A DNA stretch of 64,000 nucleotides. Source: SIG459 sp045631645. Its GTDB lineage: Bacteria; Bacillota; Clostridia; Oscillospirales; Oscillospiraceae. A program made the position numbers and the translations under genes. Under the pieces are notes generated by a model. That model ran no database searches, was not told the DNA's origin, and was given only the letters and a program-made list of their open reading frames with translations. The stretch lies in NCBI GenBank assembly GCA_045631645.1, contig JAZQVC010000038.1:1-64000 (forward strand). Direction: 5' to 3'. Below are positions 42,087-51,030 of the stretch, piece by piece. Within the stretch, counting starts at the first letter, position 1. Every line of letters begins with the position of its first letter.

Positions 42087-43256
42087 ATGAAAAAAATCAC
42101 CTCATTGATTATGACACTAATGATTATATTGTCCTCATTTACTATGGCATATGCCAACGATGATAATTACGTAGACATTGTAGGAGATAAGGTGCCCTCA
42201 GCAGTACTTATTGAGGCTGAAACCGGAGAGATTATCTTCCAGAAGGATGCTTACAGCCGAAGGGCTCCTGCTTCCGTTACAAAAATCATGACTATGCTGC
42301 TTGCTGCCGAAGCAGTAGAAAAAGGTCTGGTAAGCCTTGATGAAATCGTGACGACATCTGCACGGGCGGCGAGCATGGGAGGAAGCCAGATATGGCTCGA
42401 AGAGGGAGAAACAATGTCCTTCGGAGAAATGCTCAAATGCATCGCTGTTGTTTCCGCCAACGATTGCTGCGTTGCAATAGCTGAGCATTTAGCCGGAAGC
42501 GAAGAAGCTTTCGTTGCCAAGATGAATGATAAGGCTGCATCTTTGGGATTGGAAAACAGCAATTTCGTATGCTGCAGTGGATTGAGCGACAGCAACGAGC
42601 ATTATAGCTGCGCTTATGACCTGGCAATAATAAGCCGAGAGCTCCTGAAATATGATTTTATCAGAAAATACACAACGACATGGACGGACAGTATTCGCGG
42701 CGGAGAGTTTACGTTGAATAATACAAATAAACTCGTCTATCATTTTCCTGATACAACAGGGCTTAAAACAGGTTTTACAAGCAAAGCGGGTCACTGTCTT
42801 GCCGCAAGCGCCAAACGCAGCGGCACCGAATTCATTGCTGTTGTTCTAGGATGCGAAAGCTCCTCTGCCCGTTTCGAAGCAGCCAAGTCTCTTCTCAATT
42901 ATGCTTTTTCAAATTACACGCTCATTTCGCTTGATGAACTATGTTCATTGCCTCCCATCAAGGTTGAGATGGGCAAATCAGATTGCATTAACGGTGTTAT
43001 CTCCGAAAATCATATTTTGATAAAAAAAGATTTGGATTCCTCTATCAACTGCCTGCCGCAGCTCCCCGAAAAAATCAGTGCACCAATTGCGGAGGGGCAA
43101 AAACTTGGAACAGTAAAAATTATGGCAGGTGACGTGGAGATAAAAGAAATTGAAGTTGTGGCAACCGAAGCAATAGCATCTATGGCCTATTTTGACCTAC
43201 TCCGTGCCTTCCTGGCATCACTGCAAAATTTTCTTGTAATAAATGCCGAGTTATAG
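42087..43256 (+). CDS. D-alanyl-D-alanine carboxypeptidase (DacF/DacB-like, S11)
   Basis: 389 residues. Signal peptide (MKKITSLIMTLMIILSS, cleavage near AYA). Penicillin-binding motifs: SVTK (active Ser, about 64), SAN (about 126) and KTG (about 228). A C-terminal beta domain (about 285-370) and an end amphipathic helix (about 371-389) match PBP5-type carboxypeptidases that trim pentapeptides. Small size and probable spore-type control region fit DacF or DacB rather than the housekeeping DacA. Confidence 0.92.
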   Translation: MKKITSLIMTLMIILSSFTMAYANDDNYVDIVGDKVPSAVLIEAETGEIIFQKDAYSRRAPASVTKIMTMLLAAEAVEKGLVSLDEIVTTSARAASMGGSQIWLEEGETMSFGEMLKCIAVVSANDCCVAIAEHLAGSEEAFVAKMNDKAASLGLENSNFVCCSGLSDSNEHYSCAYDLAIISRELLKYDFIRKYTTTWTDSIRGGEFTLNNTNKLVYHFPDTTGLKTGFTSKAGHCLAASAKRSGTEFIAVVLGCESSSARFEAAKSLLNYAFSNYTLISLDELCSLPPIKVEMGKSDCINGVISENHILIKKDLDSSINCLPQLPEKISAPIAEGQKLGTVKIMAGDVEIKEIEVVATEAIASMAYFDLLRAFLASLQNFLVINAEL

Positions 43257-43324
43257 TAAAATTTCTATAACTAAACAGAGCAACACGATACGATAAAACT
43301 AATTTCAGATTGGAGAACTTAACT

Positions 43325-44608
43325 ATGGTAAAAGTTGATCTCAGCGGTGCAAAAGATTTTTTTGACGCTACCGGTCCTGACTATGCAGCTGCTGCAGAAG
43401 CACACCGCACTCTTTTCAATGGCACCGGCGCAGGAAATGACTTTATCGGCTGGCTCAATCTCCCCCAGCGTATAATCGACACCGAGCTTAAAGCAATCCT
43501 TGCTGCTGCAGACAAAATAAAGAAGCAGTCCGACGTTCTTCTTGTTGTTGGCATCGGCGGCAGCTATCTTGGCGCCCGCGCTGCTATTGAGCTTCTGCAG
43601 ACCCCCAGTCATAACCGCATCAGCGGCGAGACCGAAGTTTATTTTATGGGCAACACCGTCTCCCCCGATGCAATAAACGAGCTCATCGCTGTTCTCGGCG
43701 ACAGAGATTTCTCCGTTAACGTTATCAGCAAGTCCGGCGGCACCCTTGAGCCCGCTCTTGGTTTCCGTGTTGCCAAGGCTCTTCTTGAGCGCAAGTATGG
43801 ACGCACCGCTGCCAAAAAGCGTATTTACGCAACCACCGACGGTGCCAAGGGCACGCTCTACAACATTGCAAAAAACGAAGGCTATGACATGTTTGTGGTT
43901 CCCGACGATGTTGGTGGACGCTACAGCGTTCTTTCCGCCGTTGGCCTTCTTCCTATGGCAGTTGCAGGAATTGACATCGTAACTGTCCTCAACTGTGCGG
44001 TTGAGGAAATGCGCGCCCTTTCCCTTTCTTCTCCCGATAACCCCGCCTGGCAGTATGCTGCAGCAAGACAGCATCTTTACAGCAAGGGCAAGAACATTGA
44101 GATCCTTGCCGGCTATGAGCCTTCCTTCCGCTTTTTCGCAGAGTGGTGGAAGCAGCTTTACGGCGAAAGCGAAGGCAAAAATTCCATCGGCATTTATCCC
44201 GCATCCGTTGAGTATACCGCCGACCTCCACTCTATGGGACAGTATGTTCAGGATGGTCCCCGCACTCTCATGGAGACCGTTGTAACTTTCGACGCTCCCC
44301 GCGCCGACTATAAAGTTCCCTTTGAGATGGGCGACCCCGACGGACTTAACTATCTGGCAGGTCGCAACTTCTCCGACATTATGGCCACCGTTGTTGATGC
44401 TGTTAAAGCAGCTCATATCTCCGGCGGTGTACCCAACATCGGAATTTCTGTTCCCTCCAGAGATGAAGCCGGTTTTGCATCTCTCGTTTGCTTCTTTGAA
44501 GTTGCCTGCGGCATTTCCGCTTATATGACGGGTGTTAACCCCTTCAACCAGCCCGGTGTTGAAGAATATAAAAAGAATATGTTCCGTATGCTCAAAGAAC
44601 TTAAATGA
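43325..44608 (+). CDS. pgi: Glucose-6-phosphate isomerase
   Basis: ATG 43325 with GGAG 9 nt before. 427 residues, the short form common in Firmicutes. Motifs: VVGIGGSYLGARAAIELL (about 75-92), the sugar-phosphate loop VISKSGGTLEPA (about 136-147), GGRYSVLSAVGLLP (catalytic region, about 196-209) and a C-terminal NPFNQPGVEEYK. Interconverts glucose-6-P and fructose-6-P. Confidence 0.97.
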   Translation: MVKVDLSGAKDFFDATGPDYAAAAEAHRTLFNGTGAGNDFIGWLNLPQRIIDTELKAILAAADKIKKQSDVLLVVGIGGSYLGARAAIELLQTPSHNRISGETEVYFMGNTVSPDAINELIAVLGDRDFSVNVISKSGGTLEPALGFRVAKALLERKYGRTAAKKRIYATTDGAKGTLYNIAKNEGYDMFVVPDDVGGRYSVLSAVGLLPMAVAGIDIVTVLNCAVEEMRALSLSSPDNPAWQYAAARQHLYSKGKNIEILAGYEPSFRFFAEWWKQLYGESEGKNSIGIYPASVEYTADLHSMGQYVQDGPRTLMETVVTFDAPRADYKVPFEMGDPDGLNYLAGRNFSDIMATVVDAVKAAHISGGVPNIGISVPSRDEAGFASLVCFFEVACGISAYMTGVNPFNQPGVEEYKKNMFRMLKELK

Positions 44609-44626
44609 ATTTTGTAATTTTAAGCA

Positions 44627-44655
44627 TTGAAGTTATTGTAATTTAGTGTTATTAT
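44627..44655 (+). promoter_or_regulatory. Promoter of small P-loop gene
   Basis: TTGAAG (44627-44632), 17-nt spacer, TATTAT (44650-44655). Confidence 0.6.
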
Positions 44656-44721
44656 ATATACACAGCTAAGGCTGTTTTACAAAAAAAGCATTTTTTACTA
44701 CACAAAAGGAGCGTGGTTAAT

Positions 44722-45132
44722 ATGGTTAAGCTTATTATGGGTCTCAAGGGCTCCGGCAAGACCAAAACTCTCGTCGATCTGGTTGTTAAGGCAGTTTCCG
44801 AGGAAAACGGCAATGTTGTCTGCATCGAGAAGGACAAGAAACTTACTTATGATATTCCCTATTCCGCACGTCTTATCAACGCTAGTGAATATGGTATTAA
44901 TTCCAATGCACTTCTTCGTGGTTTTATCTGCGGCCTCCATGCAGGCAACTATGATATAACTCACGTTTTCATTGATAATTTCTACAAGATTCTTGATGAC
45001 GCATCCTATGATGCAGTTGCTGACCTCCTTGATTGGATGTATGATTTCGGCAAGGAGAACAACATCAAATTCACCATCACCATCACCGACGACGCTGAAA
45101 ACGTCCCCGAGCGCATCAAGAGATATTTCTAA
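44722..45132 (+). CDS. Small P-loop protein of unknown function
   Basis: ATG 44722, 10 nt after AAAGGAG. 136 residues. Walker A MGLKGSGKTKTLVDLV (about 6-21), a probable Walker B ITHVFIDNFYKILDD (about 83-97), and a C-terminal VPERIKRYF. It looks like a minimal ATPase/GTPase-type fold with no extra domain, sometimes labelled as PilT-like in Clostridia, though it lacks PilT signatures. It has its own promoter and terminator and high-usage codons like the pgi gene before it, suggesting good expression. Role not known. Confidence 0.75.
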   Translation: MVKLIMGLKGSGKTKTLVDLVVKAVSEENGNVVCIEKDKKLTYDIPYSARLINASEYGINSNALLRGFICGLHAGNYDITHVFIDNFYKILDDASYDAVADLLDWMYDFGKENNIKFTITITDDAENVPERIKRYF

Positions 45133-45144
45133 ATACATAAAGCT

Positions 45145-45176
45145 AAACGCCTTGCTTTTGCAAGGCGTATTTTTAT
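45145..45176 (+). terminator. Terminator of small P-loop gene
   Basis: Stem ACGCCTTGC / GCAAGGCGT, loop TTTT, then a T-run. Confidence 0.85.
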
Positions 45177-45242
45177 TGCATAATCCGCTCCGATATGGCA
45201 CTATAAGCATGTATACGATTTTTGACAAGGAGGGCAGAAAAA

Positions 45243-47033
45243 GTGAAAAATAAAAATGTAATAAAATCTATCAAGGGTACTAAAAGATATTTTGTTCCCG
45301 CGCTTTTCTGCACCCTTTTTTATACACTTTTCAAATTCCTCATTCCCCAGATAGTAGGTGTAACTGTAGATAATGTTATTGGCACACTTCCCACTGATGG
45401 ACGCATTGCACAGTTTCTTATAGATTTGGGCGGAGGAAGAGAAAATCTTCGTGATAATCTTATTTTCTGCGCCCTTGCAATAGGTATCTCTGCCCTTGCC
45501 GAAGGTATATTTAACTATTTTTCCCGTATAAACATCACCCGCGGCACGGAAAAATTCACCATGGAGCTTCGCAACACTCTTCTTCGCCATATCGAATCTC
45601 TCCCCTTCTCATGGCACACCAAAAACTCAACAGGTGATATTATACAGCGCAGCACCGCCGATGTTATGACCTTGAGAAACTTCATTTCATCTCAGCTTAT
45701 TGAAGTTATAAAGACACTTATTCTTCTCAGCGTTGCTCTCGGAATCATGTTCTCAATGAACGTAAAGCTTGCCTTTGTATTCTTTGCAACCGTTCCCGTT
45801 ATTGTTATTTATTCCCTGCTGTTCCACAGCCGCATATCTCGTCAGTTCCGCCATGCCGACGAAGCTGAGGGCGAACTTCTTACTCAGGTTCAGGAAAACC
45901 TCAGCGGAATACGCGTTGTGAGAGCCTTTGGTCGCGAGCGCCATGAGCTTGATAAATTTAACTCCACAAGCAACAAATATGTTAAAAACTGGGTCGATCT
46001 GGGATATACCCTTGGCTTTTTCTGGGGAATCGGAGATCTTGCCACATGCATACAGCTGATGAGCGTAATTTGCGTCGGCGCATTTTTTGCCGCAAAGGGT
46101 GAGCTTAGCCTCGGAACTCTTCTTATATTCATAAGCTATACTCAGTCTCTTGCAGGCCCCGTTCGCAGTCTCGGCAAGTCTCTTTCCGAGCTAAGCAAAG
46201 CAGGTGTTTCCGCCGAACGCATCGAAGAAATTCTCTCCTCGCCTTCCGAAAGCGACAGCCCCGATGCTCTTTCCGAAGGTTTCGGTGGAGATATTGTATT
46301 TGAAAATGTAAGTTTTTCTTACGGAAACAATGAGGTACTGAGCAATATAAGCTTTTCAGTTCCCGAAGGCAGCACGCTTGGCATTTTAGGCACAACAGGC
46401 AGCGGCAAAAGCAGCCTCACTTATCTTCTCAATCGGCTGTATGATCCCTCTGAAGGCAGGATTACCATAGGCGGCAGAGATATCAAAAGCTTTAAGAAAA
46501 GCTATCTCCGCAAGAATATTGGTCTCGTGCTGCAGGATAATTTCCTCTTTTCAAAAACAATTGCCGAAAACATTTCCATTGCCTCGGATAATGCTGATAT
46601 TGACGAAATACGCGAATGCGCCGCCACTGCTGCAGTGGACAGTGATATAAGTGCCTTCCCCGATGGTTACGACACTATGGTTGGCGAGCGCGGCGTTACC
46701 CTTTCTGGAGGTCAGCGCCAGAGAATTGCCATCGCACGCACTTTGATGCAGCGCTGCAGCGTTATGATTTTTGACGATTCTCTTTCCGCCGTTGACATGG
46801 AAACCGATGCGCAGATTAGAGAAAGCCTTCGTCGCAATACTTCAAACTCAACGGTATTTCTTATCTCTCACCGCATCAACACCCTTATGGGTGCTGACAA
46901 GATTATCGTTATTGACGAAGGCAAAATCGTTGAAGAAGGCACACATGAAGCTCTTCTTGCCAAGGACGGTATCTATAGCCGCGTATGCGCTATTCAGTCC
47001 ATGGCTGCAAAGGAGGTGGGCGAAGATGAATGA
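45243..47033 (+). CDS. ABC exporter half-transporter, degenerate-site subunit
   Basis: GTG 45243 is chosen because AAGGAGGG lies about 9 nt before it. 596 residues: six-helix membrane domain (about 10-310), then an ATPase with Walker A GTTGSGKSS (about 385), canonical signature LSGGQRQR (about 490) and Walker B VMIFDDSLSAVD (about 507), where the usual catalytic Glu is Asp. This is the pattern of the non-canonical half of heterodimeric exporters such as BmrC or TM287. The partner gene overlaps by 8 nt. Likely exports drugs, lipids or peptides. Confidence 0.92.
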   Translation: MKNKNVIKSIKGTKRYFVPALFCTLFYTLFKFLIPQIVGVTVDNVIGTLPTDGRIAQFLIDLGGGRENLRDNLIFCALAIGISALAEGIFNYFSRINITRGTEKFTMELRNTLLRHIESLPFSWHTKNSTGDIIQRSTADVMTLRNFISSQLIEVIKTLILLSVALGIMFSMNVKLAFVFFATVPVIVIYSLLFHSRISRQFRHADEAEGELLTQVQENLSGIRVVRAFGRERHELDKFNSTSNKYVKNWVDLGYTLGFFWGIGDLATCIQLMSVICVGAFFAAKGELSLGTLLIFISYTQSLAGPVRSLGKSLSELSKAGVSAERIEEILSSPSESDSPDALSEGFGGDIVFENVSFSYGNNEVLSNISFSVPEGSTLGILGTTGSGKSSLTYLLNRLYDPSEGRITIGGRDIKSFKKSYLRKNIGLVLQDNFLFSKTIAENISIASDNADIDEIRECAATAAVDSDISAFPDGYDTMVGERGVTLSGGQRQRIAIARTLMQRCSVMIFDDSLSAVDMETDAQIRESLRRNTSNSTVFLISHRINTLMGADKIIVIDEGKIVEEGTHEALLAKDGIYSRVCAIQSMAAKEVGEDE

Positions 47034-48843
47034 ACGCAAAAAAATTGATTTCAAGATATGGAAGCGTATAATTCCCTTCTTTGCTCCCCATAAAAACAAA
47101 TTTATTATCATCGCGCTGATGATGCTTTTCTCCGCCGCAGTTGACGCTGTTGTACCTCTTTTTACACGCTATGCAGTAAATAACTATATTGTTGAGCAAA
47201 CCACAAAAGGAATGGGGAATTTTGTTCTTCTTTATCTTATCCTCATACTCCTTCAGACTGCAACAACGGTTATATATTCAAGACTCAGCATGGAAATTGA
47301 GATGTACTCCAGCAGCGATTTGAAGCGCAGCTGCTTCATCCATATTCAAAAGCTCCCTCTCAGCTATTTCAGCAAAAATAGCGTCGGTTATATTCTAGCC
47401 AGAGTTATGAGCGACACAAGCCACATCTCCGGAATGATAGCCTGGGCTTTGTTCGGTCTTGTTTGGCAAAGCTTTTATCTCATATCCCTTATTGTTGCAA
47501 TGTTCTTTGTGAATGTTCGTTTTGCTCTTATAGTCTCTGCCGTTATTCCTCTCGCAATATTGGCTTCCCTTTGGTTTAGACCCAAACTCATGGCTGCAAA
47601 CCGGGATGTTCGCCACCAAAACTCCGCTATTACAGGATTTATAAACGAGCATATAAACGGAGCAAAAACAACGAAAACCCTTGTCGCGGAGGAAAAAAGC
47701 GCTCAGGAATTCAAAATCCTCACAGGCAAGATGTTCTCTGCCAACATGAGGGTTTCCCACCTTAACTCTGTTTTTATTCCTCTCATCAGCTTCCTTGGCT
47801 CCGTTGCCGTTGCCGCAGCTCTTTTTACAACAGGATCCTCCGTTATAGACGGCGTGCTGGATTTTGGTATTCTCTCCGCATTTATTTCCTTCGCTATATG
47901 CATCATTGACCCCATCGTTTCCATTTCGGGTATATTCAACGAGTTTATTGCCGCCCAGGTGAATGTTGAAAGAGTATCCGATCTTCTTGATGAAAAAACA
48001 GAAGACGATGAAAGCGAGTCAGTTTTTCAGATTTATGGAGACTCCCTCTCCCCCAAGACGGAAAACTATCCCTCCATTCAGGGTGCTATACGTTTTGAAA
48101 ACGTTTGGTTCCGCTATCCCGACGCGAAGGAAAATGATTATGTTTTGAAGGATATTTCCTTTGAGGTTCCTGCCGGCTCAACAGTTGCTCTTGTAGGTGA
48201 AACAGGCGCCGGAAAAAGCACCCTTGTAAATCTTGTCTGCCGCTTTTTTGAACCCACTTCAGGCTCAATATTTATTGACGGCGTTGACTACCGCGAAAGG
48301 TCAAGACACTGGCTCCACTCAAATCTCGGCTATGTTCAGCAATCCCCACAGCTATTTTCAGGCAGCGTTGCATATAACATTCTTTACGGCAATATGAACG
48401 CTTCCGAGGAAGAAATGGAAATTGCGGCAAAGCTTGTTTCTGTTGACAAAATCGCTTCTCGTCTTGAAAACGGTTATGACACCGATGTAGGTGAAAACGG
48501 AGATAAACTGAGCACAGGCGAAAAACAGCTTGTTTCCTTTGCCCGTGCAATGCTTGCAAATCCGCCAATATTCATACTGGACGAAGCAACCAGTTCCATT
48601 GATACGGAAACCGAAGCTCTTATTCAGGACGCAATATCCCGCGTTCTGCCGGGCAGAACCTCATTTATCATCGCTCACCGCCTCTCAACAATCCGAAACG
48701 CTGATATAATTATGGTCGTTGAAAACCACTGTATAAGCGAAAAAGGAACTCATGAGGAGCTTATGGCGAAAAAAGGACGCTACTATAATCTCTATAGTGC
48801 AATGCAAATGAAAGACGAATCCGGTCTTGACGAAAAATTCTAA
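47026..48843 (+). CDS. ABC exporter half-transporter, catalytic-site subunit
   Basis: ATG 47026 behind AGGAGGTGG inside the end of the previous gene. 605 residues: six membrane helices (about 15-320), then Walker A GETGAGKST (about 392), Walker B IFILDEATSSID with the catalytic Glu (about 515) and switch His in IAHRLS. Its signature is LSTGEKQL, not LSGGQ. Combined with the partner, one composite ATP site is canonical (this Walker A/B with the partner LSGGQ) and the other degenerate on both faces. That asymmetry is standard for BmrCD-like heterodimers. Confidence 0.93.
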   Translation: MNERKKIDFKIWKRIIPFFAPHKNKFIIIALMMLFSAAVDAVVPLFTRYAVNNYIVEQTTKGMGNFVLLYLILILLQTATTVIYSRLSMEIEMYSSSDLKRSCFIHIQKLPLSYFSKNSVGYILARVMSDTSHISGMIAWALFGLVWQSFYLISLIVAMFFVNVRFALIVSAVIPLAILASLWFRPKLMAANRDVRHQNSAITGFINEHINGAKTTKTLVAEEKSAQEFKILTGKMFSANMRVSHLNSVFIPLISFLGSVAVAAALFTTGSSVIDGVLDFGILSAFISFAICIIDPIVSISGIFNEFIAAQVNVERVSDLLDEKTEDDESESVFQIYGDSLSPKTENYPSIQGAIRFENVWFRYPDAKENDYVLKDISFEVPAGSTVALVGETGAGKSTLVNLVCRFFEPTSGSIFIDGVDYRERSRHWLHSNLGYVQQSPQLFSGSVAYNILYGNMNASEEEMEIAAKLVSVDKIASRLENGYDTDVGENGDKLSTGEKQLVSFARAMLANPPIFILDEATSSIDTETEALIQDAISRVLPGRTSFIIAHRLSTIRNADIIMVVENHCISEKGTHEELMAKKGRYYNLYSAMQMKDESGLDEKF

Positions 48844-48847
48844 GCAA

Positions 48848-48885
48848 GAAGCAGCAATCATCATTTTGATGATTGCGGCTTTTAT
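48848..48885 (+). terminator. Terminator of ABC exporter operon
   Basis: Stem GCAATCATCA / TGATGATTGC flanked by AAGC/GCTT and a TTTT tail. Confidence 0.7.
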
Positions 48886-48890
48886 GTTTA

Positions 48891-48964
48891 TGGAACGGAT
48901 AACGGGAATCGAACCCGCCTCTACGGCTTGGGAAGCCGTCATTCTACCGATGAACTATATCCGC
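48891..48964 (-). tRNA. tRNA-Gly (anticodon CCC)
   Basis: Minus strand: acceptor GCGGATA with TATCCGT (first pair G-U), anticodon stem ACGGC/GCCGT around loop TTCCCAA giving CCC, T arm with GTTCGATTC, discriminator T and encoded CCA. 74 nt. Confidence 0.93.
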
Positions 48965-48976
48965 ATGCCCATCTGA

Positions 48977-49006
48977 ATTATAACACCACTAAAAAATCCT
49001 TATCAA
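48977..49006 (-). promoter_or_regulatory. Promoter of tRNA-Gly
   Basis: Minus strand: TTGATA (49006-49001), 18-nt spacer, perfect TATAAT (48982-48977). Confidence 0.7.
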
Positions 49007-49053
49007 GGGAAAAAGGGAGAATAATCTGCGTATTAAAGTTATGTTTTATCTTA

Positions 49054-49083
49054 TTGTTTTTAGAGCAGAGATTGGTGTATAAT
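49054..49083 (+). promoter_or_regulatory. Promoter of cupin gene
   Basis: TTGTTT (49054-49059), 18-nt spacer, perfect TATAAT (49078-49083). Confidence 0.6.
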
Positions 49084-49116
49084 GTTACTAAATTAAGTAA
49101 ATAAGGAGATTTACAT

Positions 49117-49575
49117 ATGGTATACGACAATAACAACGGCGGCGAATACGGAAAATATTTTGTACAGAACAGTCCCGGTCCTGCTATGGACAGTGAATTT
49201 AAGGCCATATACGACCAGTTTGCAAAGCGAGTTCTCTGGATGGACGGCAATGTATGCCCCGGCGCTTTCCAGATGAACACCGCATGGTATTTTGACGCAG
49301 CTCCCCGTGACCCCATGTTTACAGAGCATTCCCATAGCGACACCAACGAACTTGTTTGCTTCTTCTCCAGCGATCCCGAGAACCCCTATGACCTTGGCGG
49401 CAAGATTGAATTTGCAATTGAGGGCGAATCCCATCTTTTGACAAAGTCCACCATGATTTATATCCCCGCCGGTCTCAAGCATAATCCCATGCGTATACTT
49501 GAGGTCAACCGCCCCATCTTCCACTGCTCCATCATTATGAAAGAATCTTATGACGAGGACAGTACCTACAGATAA
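49117..49575 (+). CDS. Small cupin-fold protein
   Basis: 152 residues, ATG 49117 behind AAGGAG. One cupin barrel (about 55-145) with the probable metal ligands in EHSHSDTNELVCFF (about 69-82) and the second His in IPAGLKHNPMRI (about 123). Spacing is near the cupin consensus, with a longer insertion (SSDPENPYDLGG) between strands. No other domain. Monocistronic with a strong terminator. Substrate unknown. Confidence 0.8.
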   Translation: MVYDNNNGGEYGKYFVQNSPGPAMDSEFKAIYDQFAKRVLWMDGNVCPGAFQMNTAWYFDAAPRDPMFTEHSHSDTNELVCFFSSDPENPYDLGGKIEFAIEGESHLLTKSTMIYIPAGLKHNPMRILEVNRPIFHCSIIMKESYDEDSTYR

Positions 49576-49586
49576 GTTGTTAAGAT

Positions 49587-49622
49587 AAAAAAGAGAGAAG
49601 CTTTCGCTTCTCTCTCTTTTTA
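49587..49622. terminator. Bidirectional terminator
   Basis: Stem AAAGAGAGAAGC / GCTTCTCTCTTT with loop TTTC and a T-run. Confidence 0.88.
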
Positions 49623-49623
49623 T

Positions 49624-50838
49624 TTACTGCTGCTTATAGGTTTCAAGGAATTTGCCCATGCGGAGCATTGCGTCATAAATAACGGGAGCTTCGGGGAGCA
49701 TTACGAGGCGGAAATGATCAGGTTCAGCCCAGTCAAAGCCGCTGCCGGGGATGAAGAGAATATTTGTGCCATGGAGCACATCCATTGCAAACTGCTTATC
49801 ACTGGTAATATTGAAGCGCTTTGCATCGATTTTGGGGAAGAGGTAGAATGCAGCCTGATTCTTCACATAGCTGATACCGGGAATCTGGTCAAGAGCGCGG
49901 CAGGTTGCTTCGCGCTGCTCATAAATTCTTCCGCCGGGTACCATCATAGCCTGAGTGCTTTCGTTATCGGCAAGAGCGGCAGGAATAACAAGCTGGGTGA
50001 GAGCATTGCCGCAAAGGCGCATTGCTGCTATCTTCTGGATGTTCTCGACAGCCTCACGTCTGAAGCTTTCGGGACCAGAAACGCAAAGCCAGCCGCAACG
50101 GAAGCCGCAGATGATATGGCTCTTGGAAAGGCCGTTGAAAGTGATAACGGGCATATCGGGAGCAAGAGCGGCGGTGGAGGAATGAGTGCGGCCGTCCATA
50201 AGAAGGCGGTCATAAATCTCATCGGAGAGAAGGAGCAGGTTGTTCTCGCGGGCAATCTGAATCATACCCTGCAGAATCTCATCGGGATAAACTGCGCCGG
50301 TGGGGTTATTGGGGTTGATAATGAGAAGAGCCTTGGTCTTGCTGGTAATCTTGCTGCGGATGTCATCAAGGTCGGGATACCAGTTGCTTTTCTCATCGCA
50401 GATATAGAGAACGGGCTTTGCTCCTGCAATATAGGTGATATTGGTCCAGAGAGAATAACTGGGGCTGGGGATGAGTATTTCATCGCCAATCTCGAAGAAG
50501 CTGGTGCTTACCATCTGGGCAACTTCGCTAACACCGTTGCCGATGAAAATGCAATCGGGATCAGTGGTGTGAATTCCTTTACCAACATGGTAGTTATAAA
50601 TTGCGCGGCGAGCTTCAGGCATACCCTTGAGGTCGCAGTAAGCAACTGCCTTATCAGCGTTTTCAATAAGGGCATTACGAACGCTATCAGGCATTTTGAA
50701 GCCAAAGGTGGCGGGGTTGCCGGTATTGAGCTTGAGGACATCTATGCCCTGAGCGGACATTCTGTTAGCCTCTACAAAGATAGGGCCGCGTATATCGGAA
50801 TGGACATCAGTCATTCTTTCAGCAATTTTTATATTCAT
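49624..50838 (-). CDS. alaA: Class I aminotransferase, AlaA-like (alanine transaminase)
   Basis: 404 residues. PLP fold type I: KLNTGNPATFGF, YCDLKGMPEARRAI, GNGVSEVAQM, IINPNNPTGAVYP (about 172-184), YDRLLMDG, and the PLP Lys in NGLSKSHIICGFRCGW (about 240). The N-terminal region (RGPIFVEANRM) and C-terminal FLPG-like FIPGSGFDW fit the AlaA/YfbQ group, which makes alanine from pyruvate with Glu and can act on branched 2-oxoacids. That overlap would suit the valine/isoleucine scheme at 13-22 kb but is not proof. Good AGGAG site. Confidence 0.88.
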   Translation of the reverse strand: MNIKIAERMTDVHSDIRGPIFVEANRMSAQGIDVLKLNTGNPATFGFKMPDSVRNALIENADKAVAYCDLKGMPEARRAIYNYHVGKGIHTTDPDCIFIGNGVSEVAQMVSTSFFEIGDEILIPSPSYSLWTNITYIAGAKPVLYICDEKSNWYPDLDDIRSKITSKTKALLIINPNNPTGAVYPDEILQGMIQIARENNLLLLSDEIYDRLLMDGRTHSSTAALAPDMPVITFNGLSKSHIICGFRCGWLCVSGPESFRREAVENIQKIAAMRLCGNALTQLVIPAALADNESTQAMMVPGGRIYEQREATCRALDQIPGISYVKNQAAFYLFPKIDAKRFNITSDKQFAMDVLHGTNILFIPGSGFDWAEPDHFRLVMLPEAPVIYDAMLRMGKFLETYKQQ

Positions 50839-50970
50839 TGCGCATTACTCCTATTATACAGTCTAAACGGAAGTATATCACAGATATTTGAAAAATCCAC
50901 AACAATTTACATTAGAAATAAAATTTCTGTTAAATAGTCAAGTCTTCTCCCCCCTGCCCGCAGCCTTTTG

Positions 50971-50999
50971 TTGACTATAACCGCAATTTAGTTTAGAAT
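50971..50999 (+). promoter_or_regulatory. Promoter of xer-MBOAT-DHHW genes
   Basis: TTGACT (50971-50976), 17-nt spacer, TAGAAT (50994-50999). Confidence 0.7.
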
Positions 51000-51030
51000 A
51001 ATTAAACAAAATATTTTTCGGGAGAAGAAT

